Assembly (NCBI RefSeq): GCF_008180725.1
Contig: NZ_VTEV01000003.1
Span: forward strand, 125,883-189,882
DNA from: Sutcliffiella horikoshii
GTDB lineage: Bacteria > Bacillota > Bacilli > Bacillales > Bacillaceae_I
Length of the DNA: 64,000 nt
Reading direction: 5' to 3'
The notes under the pieces are model-generated. The model worked only from the letters and a program-made list of their open reading frames with translations. It had not been told where the DNA came from and did no database searches. Both the position numbers and the translations under genes were made by a program. This document shows, piece after piece, positions 11,564 to 22,971 of this stretch (position 1 is its first letter; every line of letters starts with the position of its first letter).

Positions 11564-12127
11564 TTAACTATTATTTCGATATAGGTTTATCACGTTGGAA
11601 TCCTTATTTGCCAGCATATATTGAGATCTACCGAGGTATAGGGGAATCGAAAGTTTTTCCCAGTCCGGCAGTCCATTTTCGGCAAATAGACCTTTATCCT
11701 TGTAAAATCCGGTCATCTCTCCCACAAACCAGTCATGATCCCCATATGTTTGCTGGTCCATCAATTTGCATTCATAAGCAATATACGCCTCTTTTAAGAT
11801 AGGTGCCGAAACTGTTTTTCCTTGTTCATACTCTATATTGAGTTCTTTAAATTTATTCTGCTCTTTTCCTGTAAGCATGCCAGACTGTTGTATGTAATGA
11901 GCGAATTTTTCAGGTACAAAGTTGATCGCGAAGTCTTTAGAGTTTTCAATAAGGTGATGCGTATATCTTTCCTTTGCAATGGCAACCCCATAGATTGGGG
12001 GTTCATATGATATGTAGCTATGCCATCCTGCAGCCATAATATTCTGTTCACCATTCCATTTAGCTGTTACCAGAGCAACCATGCCTGGGTAGCTATGCAT
12101 GACGGTATTTGTCGTCCACTCCCTCAT
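11564..12127 (-). CDS. Flavin reductase-like (FMN-binding split barrel) protein
   Basis: The 187-aa protein resembles the flavin reductase / DIM6-NTAB family, which binds FMN in a split beta-barrel. Family-like features are the N-terminal PGMVALVTAKWNGEQNIMAAGWHSYISYEPPIYGVAI and the following THHLIENSKDFAINFVP. The ATG at 12,127 (MREWTTNTV) has AAAGGAG upstream; an in-frame extension of 12 codons has no better site. The physiological substrate cannot be told. It overlaps nothing and is divergent from the following transporter gene. Confidence 0.8.
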   Translation of the reverse strand: MREWTTNTVMHSYPGMVALVTAKWNGEQNIMAAGWHSYISYEPPIYGVAIAKERYTHHLIENSKDFAINFVPEKFAHYIQQSGMLTGKEQNKFKELNIEYEQGKTVSAPILKEAYIAYECKLMDQQTYGDHDWFVGEMTGFYKDKGLFAENGLPDWEKLSIPLYLGRSQYMLANKDSNVINLYRNNS

Positions 12128-12200
12128 GTGCGTAATCTCTCCTTTTCTTCTCCTACTTGTCATTCTTGTCCATCACCCGCCATATATTGAGATAGAGGTG

Positions 12201-13127
12201 ATGGGCTTGTTTTCTATTATAACGTTATTAGCTGTTTATTTAGCGATATTTTTAATTGGCATGACCGTTATGAGGTCAGGGTTGCTTCAATTATCCGAGG
12301 AGAGGACAAAAGGGTACCTCACCAAATTCACAGATATGCCTTGGAAAGGTTTGTTGATCGGGATATTAATCACTGGACTATTGCAGAGTAGTTCTGCAGT
12401 GATGGTTATTACTGTCGGTTTGGTGGCGGCAGGCTATCTAACCTTTTATCAGTCCATTGGCATCATGCTCGGCAGCAACATCGGGTCTACTTTCATAACA
12501 GAGCTCATTACTATAGATATTTCACAGCTGATTTTCCCCATGCTCATTATCGGATTCATATTTTTATTTTCTAAAAAGAAATTGCCTTTCAGTTTTGGAT
12601 CCAGCTTGTTTGGGCTTGGATGTTTGTTTGTGGCGATGAATGGATTTGAATCCCTGGCTATACCCTTGGCTGGTTTTCCTTCGGTGCAGGATATGCTTGC
12701 GATGACAAATGACCACCATCTATTTGGTGTAGGGATCGGGACACTCCTTACAGCCATCATCCAATCAAGCTCAGCTACGACGGGGATTAGCATGAGCTTT
12801 TTAAATAATGACTTATTATCTCTTTCTGCAGGAATTGCGATTATGCTCGGAGCTAATATCGGAACTTGTGTGACTGCTTATTTGGCTAGTATTGGTTCTA
12901 TCCGGGAAGCAAAGTTAACGGCGTATGCACATATATGGTTGAATGTGATTGGAGTGGCAGTGTTTTTCCCTTTAATTCCTTGGTTGGGTGGGTTTGTGTC
13001 CATGCTTGCTTCTAGTGGGGATGTTCAGTTGGCACACTCTAGCTTGATTTTTAATGTGATTAGTTCTGCTTTGGCGTTGCCGTTTGTGCGGCCTTTCGCG
13101 AGGTTTGTGGAGAGGGTGCATGGGTGA
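12201..13127 (+). CDS. Na/Pi-cotransporter family membrane protein (YqeW-like)
   Basis: The protein is a member of the PF02690 Na+/phosphate cotransporter II family, about 308 aa with 8-9 hydrophobic segments. The two inverted QSSS-type repeats are present: GLLQSSSAVMVITVGLV and TAIIQSSSATTGISMS. Each is followed by a GSNIG or GANIGT motif, the core of the transport site. B. subtilis yqeW lies in the same neighbourhood (near rpsU and mtaB). The start is uncertain: the ATG at 12,201 abuts AGAGGTG, so the TTG at 12,207 may be the real initiator. Confidence 0.85.
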   Translation: MGLFSIITLLAVYLAIFLIGMTVMRSGLLQLSEERTKGYLTKFTDMPWKGLLIGILITGLLQSSSAVMVITVGLVAAGYLTFYQSIGIMLGSNIGSTFITELITIDISQLIFPMLIIGFIFLFSKKKLPFSFGSSLFGLGCLFVAMNGFESLAIPLAGFPSVQDMLAMTNDHHLFGVGIGTLLTAIIQSSSATTGISMSFLNNDLLSLSAGIAIMLGANIGTCVTAYLASIGSIREAKLTAYAHIWLNVIGVAVFFPLIPWLGGFVSMLASSGDVQLAHSSLIFNVISSALALPFVRPFARFVERVHG

Positions 13128-13144
13128 CTTAGCTTTGTAGAGGG

Positions 13145-13660
13145 TGGGACATGGGGGCGTTCTCTTTGACCGTTTGTAGAGGTTTGTTGCCTGTTGGGCT
13201 TAGAGGATTGTTCTCTACGACTGTTTGTAGAGATATTATAACTATTCGGGCGTTGAGTTTCCTTTTATTTACTTCTATACAACCGTTTGTAAGAGCTCCT
13301 CTATACGACCGTTTGCCTTGATTTATGACCTGTTCGGGCTTTTAGAGCTCCTCTATACGACCGTTTGCGTTGATTTATAACCTGTTCGGGTTTTTAGAGC
13401 TCCTCTATACGACCGTTTGCCTTGATTTATAACCTGTTCGGGCTTTTAGAGCTCCTCTATACGACCGTTTGCCTTGATTTATAACCTGTTCGGGCTTATA
13501 GAGCCCACCTATACGACCGTTTGAGTAGACTTCTACCTTGTTCAGGCTTATAGAGCTCCTCTATACGACCGTTTGCCTTGATTTATAACCTGTTCGGGCT
13601 TTTAGAGCTCCTCTATACGACCGTTTGCCTTGATTTATAACCTGTTCGGGCTTATAGATT
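13145..13660. repeat. 52-bp tandem repeat array
   Basis: Seven well-kept units of 52 bp run from about 13,288 to 13,655. Each contains CTCCTCTATACGACCGTTTG, a TTGATTTATAACCTG segment and TTCGGGCTTTTAG. Two or three degenerate units precede them (13,150-13,287). One internal unit (near 13,505) carries several substitutions, so the array has not just expanded. There is no continuous reading frame. The unit length is close to five helical turns. Function unknown. Confidence 0.9.
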
Positions 13661-13728
13661 CCTTTTTTTTCCTACCACGCAACCACCCCAAGGGTTATTT
13701 AAACTTCCGGTTAAATAGAACAAGAAAA

Positions 13729-13774
13729 CTAAAAAAGCACTCCCCCAAGCAAAAATGCTCAAGAGAGTGCTTTT
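13729..13774 (-). terminator. Terminator downstream of deoC
   Basis: The arms AAAAAGCACTC and GAGTGCTTTTT enclose a longer loop containing a small inner hairpin (AGCAAAAATGCT). The hairpin is followed by a T run in both orientations, so it may also stop transcription entering from the repeat side. Confidence 0.85.
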
Positions 13775-13783
13775 TCACACATC

Positions 13784-14455
13784 TTAGTAATCCGTATCAG
13801 CTGTTAATCCTTTAACAATAGCGATACCAGAACTTGCTCCGATACGTGTAGCTCCAGCTGCGATCATTTCTTCGGCACCTTTAGCATCACGTACACCACC
13901 GGAAGCTTTCACTCCGATTTCAGGTCCTACAGTTTGTCTCATAAGAGCGATGTCAGCAACAGTTGCTCCTCCTGTAGAGAAACCAGTGGAAGTTTTCACA
14001 TAGTCAGCTCCAGCTTTTACAGCCAGTTGGCATGCTCTTACTTTTTCTTCGTTTGTAAGCAGGCAAGTTTCGATGATAACTTTAGTCAAAGCGCGACCTT
14101 TTGCAGCGTCTACAACTGCGCGGATGTCTCTTTCTACTAGCTCATCGTCACCGTCTTTAAGTGCGCTGATGTTGATAACCATGTCCACTTCAGTGGCACC
14201 ATTCTCAATGGCGTTAGTTGTTTCAAATGCTTTCACTTCTGGAGTGTTTGCTCCAAGAGGGAACCCAATTACTGTACAAACTTTAACATTGCTTCCTTCT
14301 AAAAGTTCTGCAGATGTTTTTACCCAAGTTGGGTTAACACAGACAGATGCAAAGTTGTATTCTCTCGCTTCTTGGCAAAGTACTTCTACTTGTTCTTTTT
14401 TTGTATCGGCTTTCAATAATGTATGATCAATCATTTCTCCAATGTTTGTATGCAT
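13784..14455 (-). CDS. deoC: Deoxyribose-phosphate aldolase
   Basis: DeoC cleaves 2-deoxyribose-5-phosphate to glyceraldehyde-3-phosphate and acetaldehyde in deoxynucleoside catabolism. The 223-aa TIM-barrel protein has IDHTLLK at the N-terminus, the Schiff-base lysine in [11 protein letters not shown] and the second lysine in [10 protein letters not shown]. Two in-frame ATGs compete; the second, at 14,455, has AAAGGAG at seven bases, while the first is only one base away from it. It stands alone between the repeat array and mtaB. Confidence 0.97.
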   Translation of the reverse strand: MHTNIGEMIDHTLLKADTKKEQVEVLCQEAREYNFASVCVNPTWVKTSAELLEGSNVKVCTVIGFPLGANTPEVKAFETTNAIENGATEVDMVINISALKDGDDELVERDIRAVVDAAKGRALTKVIIETCLLTNEEKVRACQLAVKAGADYVKTSTGFSTGGATVADIALMRQTVGPEIGVKASGGVRDAKGAEEMIAAGATRIGASSGIAIVKGLTADTDY

Positions 14456-14562
14456 GTTCATACTCCTTTCAAGTTAAGAGGTCTGACCTCTAACATCATA
14501 ACATGTTTCAATTACTTTGGCGAGTACAATGTTAGTATTGCCTGCAACTTTTTCTTCACGAC

Positions 14563-14594
14563 AAAAAAGTGACTCCATAATAATGGAATCACTC
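14563..14594 (-). terminator. Terminator downstream of mtaB
   Basis: On the minus strand the stem AGTGATTCCAT/ATGGAGTCACT (one mismatch) has a three-base loop and is followed by TTTTTTG, just after the mtaB stop. Confidence 0.85.
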
Positions 14595-14605
14595 TCTATA
14601 TTTTC

Positions 14606-15970
14606 TTATGAACTGAGACGAATATTTTCTTCTTCAAGTCGTGGCGCATCTTCAAGGACACGAACGAATTGTCCCTCGTTGTAAGGATATCCAGCTTTTA
14701 CAATTTTTACTTTTACAAGCTTTCCTACCATTTCTTCCGTTGCAGGGAAAACAACCTTTAGATAGTTGTCTGTGTAGCCAACATATAAGCCTTGGTCTGG
14801 TGCTTCTTTGTAGATTTCTTCCGGAATCACTTCTAACACTTCGTCTTCAAAAGTGGAAGCATATTCTTTTGCCAGTTGATCAGAAAGTGCAATTAAGCGG
14901 TGAACTCGCTCATTTTTCACTTCTTCATCCACTTGGTCCGTCATTCTTGCAGCTGGAGTTCCTGTTCGTTTAGAATACGGGAATACGTGCAGTTCAGAGA
15001 ATTTATGCTCTTTAATGAAATTGTACGTTTCCATGAACTCTTCTTCAGTTTCACCAGGGAATCCAACGATTACATCGGATGTGATCGCCAGACCAGGTAA
15101 GGCTTCTTTCAATCGGTCCAAACGCTCAGCGAAGAATTCCATCGTATATTTACGACGCATTCTTTTCAAGACAGTGTTGGAAGCGGACTGAATTGGAATA
15201 TGAAGGTGGCGGACAATTTTATCTGAATTGTTCAGTACTTCAATTACCTCATCCGTGATTTGGCTCGCCTCAATGGAAGAGATTCGGATACGCTTTAAGC
15301 CTTCCACTTTTTCATCCAATTCACGAAGAAGCATGGCAAAGTTGTAATCCTTCATGTCTTCTCCGTAACCGCCTGTGTGAATTCCAGTTAAGACAATTTC
15401 CTTATATCCTGCATCTACCAATTGTTGTGCTTGTGTAACAACCTCTTGCGGGTCACGGGAACGCATAAGTCCACGAGCCCAAGGGATGATACAGAATGTA
15501 CAGAAATTATTACAACCTTCCTGGATCTTCAGGGAAGCACGTGTACGATCAGTAAATGCCGGCACGTCTAACTCTTCATAGACACGAGCTTTCATGATGT
15601 TACCGACGCCGTTGATTGGTTGGCGCTCCTGTTTAAACTGCTCGATATAATCAAGCATCTTCACGCGGTCTTGCGTACCAACGACGACATCGACTCCGGG
15701 AATCGCCATGATTTCAGCAGGAGAAGTTTGTGCGTAACATCCAGTCACACAGATAACAGCGTCAGGATTTTTACGGATGGCACGACGGATCACCTGACGA
15801 CTTTTCTTGTCTCCAGTATTTGTAACGGTACAAGTATTGATGACATACACATCTGCCGTACCTTCAAATTCTGTACGTTCATAATTATTTGCTTTGAAAA
15901 GCTGCCAAATAGCTTCTGTTTCATAATGATTCACTTTACACCCTAGTGTGTGAAAGGCAACAGTTGGCAT
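14606..15970 (-). CDS. mtaB: tRNA t6A37 methylthiotransferase MtaB
   Basis: MtaB (YqeV) is a radical-SAM enzyme converting t6A to ms2t6A at position 37 of ANN-decoding tRNAs. The 454-aa protein has the N-terminal UPF0004 domain with three iron-sulfur cysteines (LGCKVN, NTCTVT, CVTGCYAQ). A radical-SAM CxxxCxxC follows in EGCNNFCTFC, with a C-terminal TRAM domain. The ATG at 15,970 has GAGGTGG five bases upstream; the three extra in-frame codons beginning with GTG are unlikely. It follows rsmE closely. Confidence 0.97.
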   Translation of the reverse strand: MPTVAFHTLGCKVNHYETEAIWQLFKANNYERTEFEGTADVYVINTCTVTNTGDKKSRQVIRRAIRKNPDAVICVTGCYAQTSPAEIMAIPGVDVVVGTQDRVKMLDYIEQFKQERQPINGVGNIMKARVYEELDVPAFTDRTRASLKIQEGCNNFCTFCIIPWARGLMRSRDPQEVVTQAQQLVDAGYKEIVLTGIHTGGYGEDMKDYNFAMLLRELDEKVEGLKRIRISSIEASQITDEVIEVLNNSDKIVRHLHIPIQSASNTVLKRMRRKYTMEFFAERLDRLKEALPGLAITSDVIVGFPGETEEEFMETYNFIKEHKFSELHVFPYSKRTGTPAARMTDQVDEEVKNERVHRLIALSDQLAKEYASTFEDEVLEVIPEEIYKEAPDQGLYVGYTDNYLKVVFPATEEMVGKLVKVKIVKAGYPYNEGQFVRVLEDAPRLEEENIRLSS

Positions 15971-15980
15971 GTTTTCCACC

Positions 15981-16742
15981 TCACATTAATTCAAAATGAT
16001 ACGAAATTGCGGCAAGCGCATAAAGCGGCGCCGTTTCCGTTCTTAATATTCTAGGCCCGAGCGCACAAGGAACAAATCCATGCTCCACCAGTTTATCTAT
16101 TTCCTTATCAGTAAGGCCCCCTTCAGGACCGAACACACAAAGAATTGATTCGCCGTGTTGCAAGCTTTTTAACATGTTCGCAAAAGAGGAACGCTCCCCT
16201 TGTTTTGCACTCTCTTCATAGGCAACCATTTTATAAGTATAGTCTTTACTTTTCTCTAGAAGTTGGGATAAAGAAGCGGGTTCCTCAACCACTGGCACCA
16301 TGGAACGATGAGACTGCTCAGCCGCTTCCTTAGAGATCTTATTCCAGCGTTCTACTTTCTTTTTGCCCTTCTTTTCGTCCCACTTTACAATCGAACGAGC
16401 AGCATTAAAAGGGATAAACGATTCTGCTCCGAGTTCCGTTCCCTTTTGTATCACTAGCTCCAATTTATCCCCTTTAGGCAGCCCGTTCGCAATCGTAACA
16501 CGAACTGGAATTTCCGTTTCAGCCTTTATCCATTCTACAATATCTGTTACTACCATATCATTGGTAATTTCAGCAATTTTGCAAAGGGCCGTTTGCCTCG
16601 TTTCTGAACAGCTGCATAGGAGTTGATCGTCCTCGTTCATCCTCATAACCCGTGTGATATGATGAACATCCTCCCCTGTTATGGTGATGGATGTTTCATC
16701 TATTTGATTGGAGTTAACAAAATAACGTTGCACGATCTTCAC
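15981..16742 (-). CDS. rsmE: 16S rRNA m3U1498 methyltransferase
   Basis: RsmE methylates U1498 of 16S rRNA. The 253-aa protein has an N-terminal PUA-like domain and a C-terminal SPOUT knot. The latter has the SAM-binding motifs ESILCVFGPEGGLTDKEID and LGPRILRTETAPLYALAAI. The start is a GTG or ATG six bases downstream of prmA. Gene order prmA-rsmE-mtaB matches B. subtilis yqeT-yqeU-yqeV. Confidence 0.97.
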   Translation of the reverse strand: MKIVQRYFVNSNQIDETSITITGEDVHHITRVMRMNEDDQLLCSCSETRQTALCKIAEITNDMVVTDIVEWIKAETEIPVRVTIANGLPKGDKLELVIQKGTELGAESFIPFNAARSIVKWDEKKGKKKVERWNKISKEAAEQSHRSMVPVVEEPASLSQLLEKSKDYTYKMVAYEESAKQGERSSFANMLKSLQHGESILCVFGPEGGLTDKEIDKLVEHGFVPCALGPRILRTETAPLYALAAISYHFELM

Positions 16743-16748
16743 CCTCGC

Positions 16749-17690
16749 TTATTCTTCTTTTTTGGCAATAAATGCGACCCAATCTTCCATCATCATCGTT
16801 TCTTGTATTTTAAAACCTGACTTAATAAGGGCATCTTTTACTTCTTGCTTTTTCATACTGATAATTCCGGAAGAAATAAATGTCCCACCATTCTCCAATA
16901 CGCGGTAAACATCATCAGTGAAACGGACAATAACTTCTGCCAAAATATTAGCAACAACCACGTCAACTGGGCCTTCTACATTTTTAAGCAAGTTGTTCTG
17001 TTTCACCGTCACTGTTGGATGTACTTTGTTGAGTTTGATATTAAGTTTAGCAGACTCCACTGCTACATCATCCAAATCCAGAGCAAGTACTTCCTTTGCG
17101 TCTAGCATGGCTGCTGCAATACTTAAAACTCCAGAACCAGTCCCTACATCAATGACTTTATCTTGAGGCTTGACCGTTCTTTCAATTGCTTGGATGCAGA
17201 GTACCGTTGTTGGGTGGGTACCAGTTCCAAACGCCATTCCCGGGTCAAGCTCAATGATTTTCTCATCGGAGCTGACTGGCTCATAAGTTTCCCAAGTAGG
17301 GACGATCGTGAACTTCTCAGAAATCTTGACTGGATTGTAGTACTTTTTCCATGCTGTAGCCCATTCTTCTTCGTTCACTTCACTGATGGAAATGTTGTTC
17401 AGTCCAAGATCAATATCATAGACCAAAAGGTTATTGATTGCATCCTTTATGCCCTCTACTGTTTCACCTAAAAAGCTGTTTACAGGCAGGTAAGCTTTCA
17501 TTACAACGCCTTCTTCAGGGTAATCATCTGGATTGAGTTGGTATATCTCTCCGAATTGATCTTCTCTTTCTTTCGTAAGTTCGAATGGATCCTCAATGAC
17601 GACCCCACTTGCACCTGCTTCGTGAAGAATATGGGATATCGGTTCCACTGCCTCATTTGTTGTATGGATACTAATTTCTGACCATTTCAT
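16749..17690 (-). CDS. prmA: Ribosomal protein L11 methyltransferase
   Basis: PrmA trimethylates lysines of ribosomal protein L11. The 313-aa protein has an N-terminal substrate-recognition domain and a class I methyltransferase domain with [15 protein letters not shown] and the later [10 protein letters not shown]. The preferred start is the ATG at 17,690 ([10 protein letters not shown]), with GGAG nine bases upstream; five more in-frame codons from a TTG lack their own site. It belongs to the dnaJ-prmA-rsmE-mtaB run. Confidence 0.97.
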   Translation of the reverse strand: MKWSEISIHTTNEAVEPISHILHEAGASGVVIEDPFELTKEREDQFGEIYQLNPDDYPEEGVVMKAYLPVNSFLGETVEGIKDAINNLLVYDIDLGLNNISISEVNEEEWATAWKKYYNPVKISEKFTIVPTWETYEPVSSDEKIIELDPGMAFGTGTHPTTVLCIQAIERTVKPQDKVIDVGTGSGVLSIAAAMLDAKEVLALDLDDVAVESAKLNIKLNKVHPTVTVKQNNLLKNVEGPVDVVVANILAEVIVRFTDDVYRVLENGGTFISSGIISMKKQEVKDALIKSGFKIQETMMMEDWVAFIAKKEE

Positions 17691-17735
17691 ACATACCAAC
17701 TCCAATCCTAGCTTACTGAAAGCTATTGATACTTT

Positions 17736-18863
17736 TTATTCACCTTTGAGAACACGTTTCACTTTTGAGAAAAAGCTATCTTCTTGTTCGTCCGGAGCTT
17801 GCCCGCTTGTTTCGGCAAATTCACGGATTAATTGTTTTTGTTTTTCTGAAAGTTTTGTAGGGGTTACCACTCTGATCTTGATATGTTGATCCCCTTGACC
17901 ATAGCCACGTACATTGGCAATTCCTTTGCCTTTTAGGCGGAAGTTCGTACCAGTTTGTGTTCCGGCTGGTACTTTCAGTTTCACTTTTCCGTGCAATGTT
18001 GGAACTTCTACTTCGTCACCTAAAGCTGCTTGCGCAAAAGTAATAGGCATTTCACAATATACATCATCGCCGTCACGCTCGAAAAATTCGTGTCTGCGTA
18101 CATGGAAGACTACGTATAAGTCTCCAGCAGGTCCACCGTTCACACCAGCTTCTCCTTTACCTGCTACGCGTAATTGTTGACCTTCGTCCACACCAGCAGG
18201 GATGTTGACTTTGATTTTATTGCGTTTTTTCACGCGACCTGCTCCATGGCATGTTGTACATTTGTTAGGGATGGATTTCCCGGAGCCGTTACATTTGGAA
18301 CACGTTCTTCTGTTAACGATTCGACCAAATGGAGTGTTCTGCTCTACACTTTCCTGACCTGTTCCACGACATTGAGAACATGTTTCCACTTTCGTACCAG
18401 GTTTTGCACCTGTACCTGAACATGTATCACATGTCTCTTCCACAGGAATTTCAATGGTCGTTTCTTTTCCGAATGCTGCTTCTTCAAAAGAAAGTGTCAT
18501 TGTGTATTGTAAATCAGCCCCTTGTCTTGGAGCGTTTGGATCACGACGCCTTCTTCCTCCGCCTTGACCACCAAAAAACGTTTCAAAAATATCTTCAAAG
18601 CCGAAGCCTCCGTCAAATCCAGCGCCACCGCCAAAACCTTGGTTAGGGTCTGTATGTCCAAATTGGTCATAGTGCGCTTTCTTTTGGTCGTCGCTTAGTA
18701 CTTCGTAAGCTTCTTTGATTTCTTTGAATTTGTCCGCTGCATCGTCTGCTTTATTGATGTCCGGATGGTATTGTTTGGATAGCTTTCTATAAGCTTTCTT
18801 TATTTCATCTTTCGACGCGCTTTTACTGACGCCAAGCACTTCATAGTAATCGCGTTTACTCAT
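17736..18863 (-). CDS. dnaJ: Chaperone DnaJ
   Basis: DnaJ is the Hsp40 co-chaperone that stimulates DnaK ATPase. The 375-aa protein has the J domain with HPD at residues 33-35, a Gly/Phe-rich linker (about 75-110), and a zinc region with four CxxCxGxG motifs (for example CDTCSGTG and CSKCNGSG). The C-terminal client-binding domains follow. It lies downstream of dnaK, separated from it by a dispersed repeat and the dnaK terminator. Confidence 0.99.
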   Translation of the reverse strand: MSKRDYYEVLGVSKSASKDEIKKAYRKLSKQYHPDINKADDAADKFKEIKEAYEVLSDDQKKAHYDQFGHTDPNQGFGGGAGFDGGFGFEDIFETFFGGQGGGRRRRDPNAPRQGADLQYTMTLSFEEAAFGKETTIEIPVEETCDTCSGTGAKPGTKVETCSQCRGTGQESVEQNTPFGRIVNRRTCSKCNGSGKSIPNKCTTCHGAGRVKKRNKIKVNIPAGVDEGQQLRVAGKGEAGVNGGPAGDLYVVFHVRRHEFFERDGDDVYCEMPITFAQAALGDEVEVPTLHGKVKLKVPAGTQTGTNFRLKGKGIANVRGYGQGDQHIKIRVVTPTKLSEKQKQLIREFAETSGQAPDEQEDSFFSKVKRVLKGE

Positions 18864-18974
18864 TAAATACCCACTCCCGTTTCATTCACATAAAGGTTAT
18901 TGTATCACCTGAAAGAGGGAAAAAGCAATAAAAGTTATGTGCTTTAACCCTGTATCTGGTTAACTCCTTGGTAC

Positions 18975-19095
18975 CTTCCGTTTCAGGTGGTCGCTTTCCG
19001 GGGGGCGGTGTTTGAGCCTCCTCGGCAAGCCTGCGGGGTCTCAACCTACCGCTACCTCCCGCCGGAGTCGACCACCTTCCACTCCAGGCACCAAG
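18975..19095. repeat. Dispersed GC-rich intergenic repeat (dnaJ-dnaK gap)
   Basis: One copy of the dispersed element, with TCGCTTTCCGG, GAGCCTCCTCGG, CTGCGGGGTCTCAA and CCGGAGTC, inserted between dnaK and dnaJ. It is in the same orientation as the copy at 21,090. It probably folds into a long imperfect hairpin because its two ends are complementary (GGTGGTCGCTT versus GTCGACCACC). Confidence 0.75.
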
Positions 19096-19112
19096 GGAAA
19101 TTCTTATTTACA

Positions 19113-19152
19113 TAAAAAGAAAGCCAAAGCCATGGCTTCGACTTTCTTTTTA
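19113..19152 (-). terminator. Terminator downstream of dnaK
   Basis: The arms AAAAAGAAAG and CTTTCTTTTT flank an inner AAGCCATGGCTT stem. The hairpin lies about 30 bp after the dnaK stop, so dnaJ probably depends on read-through or its own promoter. Confidence 0.8.
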
Positions 19153-19183
19153 TCTTTATCAGAAAAGCCCTAGGACTTTATCT

Positions 19184-21061
<1,878 letters not shown>

Positions 21062-21089
21062 TTATTTTTATGTTCCATTCACAGTTGAT

Positions 21090-21205
21090 TTCCGTTGCAG
21101 GCACTCGCTTTCCGCGGGGCGGACCTTGAGCCTCCTCGCTTCGCTGCGGGGTCTCAACATTGTCGCTACTCCCCCGCAGGAGTCTCGTGCCTTACACTAC
21201 AATCA
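21090..21205. repeat. Dispersed GC-rich intergenic repeat (dnaK-grpE gap)
   Basis: Another copy of the dispersed element, with TCGCTTTCCGCGGGGCGG, TTGAGCCTCCTCG, GCTGCGGGGTCTCAACA and CCCGCAGGAGTCTCG. It fills nearly all of the gap between grpE and dnaK. It is in inverse orientation to the copy at 41,946. Confidence 0.8.
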
Positions 21206-21210
21206 ACAAG

Positions 21211-21765
21211 TTATTGCTTTACTTTTACCATAGATGGTCGGATTACGCGGTCTTTGAGTTTATACCCTTTTTGGAACTCTTCCAAAACAGTGTTGGATTC
21301 CGCTTCTCCTTCTTCCACCTGCATGACTGCCTGGTGTAGGTGTGGATCAAAAGACTGTCCAATTGCTTCGATGGATTCTAAACCTTCTGATTTAAGTGCC
21401 TCCACTAACTGACGGTGCACCATTTCCATGCCTTGTAAAAATGTTTTGATTTTCTCATCCTCTGAATCGACTTTAAGCGCTCGCTCAAAGTTGTCTAAGG
21501 CAGGAAGTATATCTGTAACAAGATTTTGTGCACGATATTTCTGTGCAGCTTCTTGGTCAAGTCTCACACGACGACGGTAGTTATCAAAGTCGGCTTGCAA
21601 GCGAAGTAGGCGATTTTCCGATTCTTCAAGCTTAGCTTCCAATTCGGAGATTTTTTGCTGTTCAGCAGAAACTTCTACTTCTTCTACTTTTTCCGTCGTT
21701 TCTTCCGTTGCTTCTGTTGTTACTTCTTCATTTTCAACTGTTGCTTGTTCGTTCTCGTTTACCAA
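21211..21765 (-). CDS. grpE: Nucleotide exchange factor GrpE
   Basis: GrpE releases ADP from DnaK. I place the start at a TTG (21,765), because GGGAGGTG stands seven bases in front of it and the first residues ([13 protein letters not shown]) then match the acidic GrpE N-terminus. The longer open frame upstream overlaps the region before hrcA and has no such site. The resulting 184-aa protein has a Glu-rich disordered head, a long coiled coil (about 45-90, [21 protein letters not shown]) and the C-terminal beta domain ending in VIRPSMVKV. Confidence 0.95.
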   Translation of the reverse strand: MVNENEQATVENEEVTTEATEETTEKVEEVEVSAEQQKISELEAKLEESENRLLRLQADFDNYRRRVRLDQEAAQKYRAQNLVTDILPALDNFERALKVDSEDEKIKTFLQGMEMVHRQLVEALKSEGLESIEAIGQSFDPHLHQAVMQVEEGEAESNTVLEEFQKGYKLKDRVIRPSMVKVKQ

Positions 21766-21858
21766 TGGTTTCACCTCCCTCAAAGTGTAAAAATCATGTT
21801 GTTTTTCCATGGCGATAGGACGGAGCAAGAACTCCATCCTCTAACAATATTTCCATGC

Positions 21859-22890
21859 TCAGTCCTTTTGATACAGTTTATTGACGGCCTGTGAAAGGTC
21901 GGAACTAACAAGCTGCAAGAGACTGATGACGCGGGAATATTCCATTCTGGTAGGTCCAAGTAATGCGATCGTCCCAAGCTGTTCGGGTCCAATGGAATAA
22001 CTGGCTGAAATAATGCTGCAGCCCTCCATACCTGGGATATTATTCTCGCTGCCTATCTTAATATGGATGCCAGCTTCTTTTGCACGAATATGCTGAGACA
22101 GATCCTTACCTTGGTCGATCAATAACATCAATGAACGAATCTTATTGATGTCATTAAATTCGGGTTGGGCAAGCATATTCGTTTTGCCTCCGAAAAACAC
22201 CTTATCTTTTTCTTCCATGTAAAGAGTGGAACTCAAGGATTGAAGTATGTTTTCGTAGTTTCCAATATGTGACCTTAAAAGGGTTGCCACTTCTTTATAG
22301 AGCTTGTTGATAAGCTCTGAGAGAGGCACTCCGACTAAGCGTTCATTTAAGATATTGACCATTTTTTGTATGTCGGATGAATCCATGCTTGCCGGAAAAG
22401 AAAACATACGATTCTCTACATGACCGGTATCCGTTACAATAATGGCAACTGCCTGTTCTGTATTTATAGGGATGATTTGAAGGTTCTTAAGCCTATGATC
22501 CCTGACACCCGGTCCAAGGACAATGGATGTGTATTTCGTCAGATCCGAAAGAATCTGCGCTGATTTTTGAACCGTTTTTTCTAATTCATATATTTGCTCG
22601 CGAAAGATGGATTTAATTTCAAATACATCCCTCTTTGTGAGCCTTTCTGGAGAAAGCAGGTGATCAACATAATAGCGATACCCTTTTTCTGACGGTACTC
22701 TTCCTGAGGAAGTATGAGTTTTTTCGATAAATCCTAATTCCTCCAAATCTGCCATCTCGTTTCGGATAGTGGCTGAACTGAACGAAATTTCATCTTTCTT
22801 TGAGAGCGTTCTGGAGCCAACAGGTTGTGCAGATCGGATAAAGTCGTCAATTATGACTTGCAATACTAACAACTGTCGTTCTGTAAGCAC
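21859..22890 (-). CDS. hrcA: Heat-inducible transcription repressor HrcA
   Basis: HrcA binds CIRCE operators and represses class I heat-shock genes; GroEL keeps it active. The 343-aa protein has an N-terminal winged helix ([21 protein letters not shown] region) and a GAF-like central domain. It starts at a GTG with AGAGGTG upstream. The CIRCE operator lies just 16 bp upstream of the start, so the gene is autoregulated. It is first in hrcA-grpE-dnaK-dnaJ. Confidence 0.98.
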   Translation of the reverse strand: MLTERQLLVLQVIIDDFIRSAQPVGSRTLSKKDEISFSSATIRNEMADLEELGFIEKTHTSSGRVPSEKGYRYYVDHLLSPERLTKRDVFEIKSIFREQIYELEKTVQKSAQILSDLTKYTSIVLGPGVRDHRLKNLQIIPINTEQAVAIIVTDTGHVENRMFSFPASMDSSDIQKMVNILNERLVGVPLSELINKLYKEVATLLRSHIGNYENILQSLSSTLYMEEKDKVFFGGKTNMLAQPEFNDINKIRSLMLLIDQGKDLSQHIRAKEAGIHIKIGSENNIPGMEGCSIISASYSIGPEQLGTIALLGPTRMEYSRVISLLQLVSSDLSQAVNKLYQKD

Positions 22891-22905
22891 TCAGCATCAC
22901 CTCTG

Positions 22906-22932
22906 TTAGCACTCCTATTCATCGAGTGCTAA
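22906..22932 (-). promoter_or_regulatory. CIRCE operator (HrcA site)
   Basis: A perfect inverted repeat TTAGCACTC-N9-GAGTGCTAA, identical to the CIRCE consensus, lies between the hrcA promoter and its start codon. Confidence 0.99.
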
Positions 22933-22942
22933 TTCTATAAAT

Positions 22943-22971
22943 AAATTACCAAATACCTATTCACATGTCAA
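22943..22971 (-). promoter_or_regulatory. Sigma-A promoter of the hrcA operon
   Basis: On the minus strand TTGACA (22,971-22,966) is followed after 17 bp by TAATTT (22,948-22,943), about 10 bp upstream of CIRCE. This is the usual layout in which HrcA bound at CIRCE blocks initiation. Confidence 0.75.
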
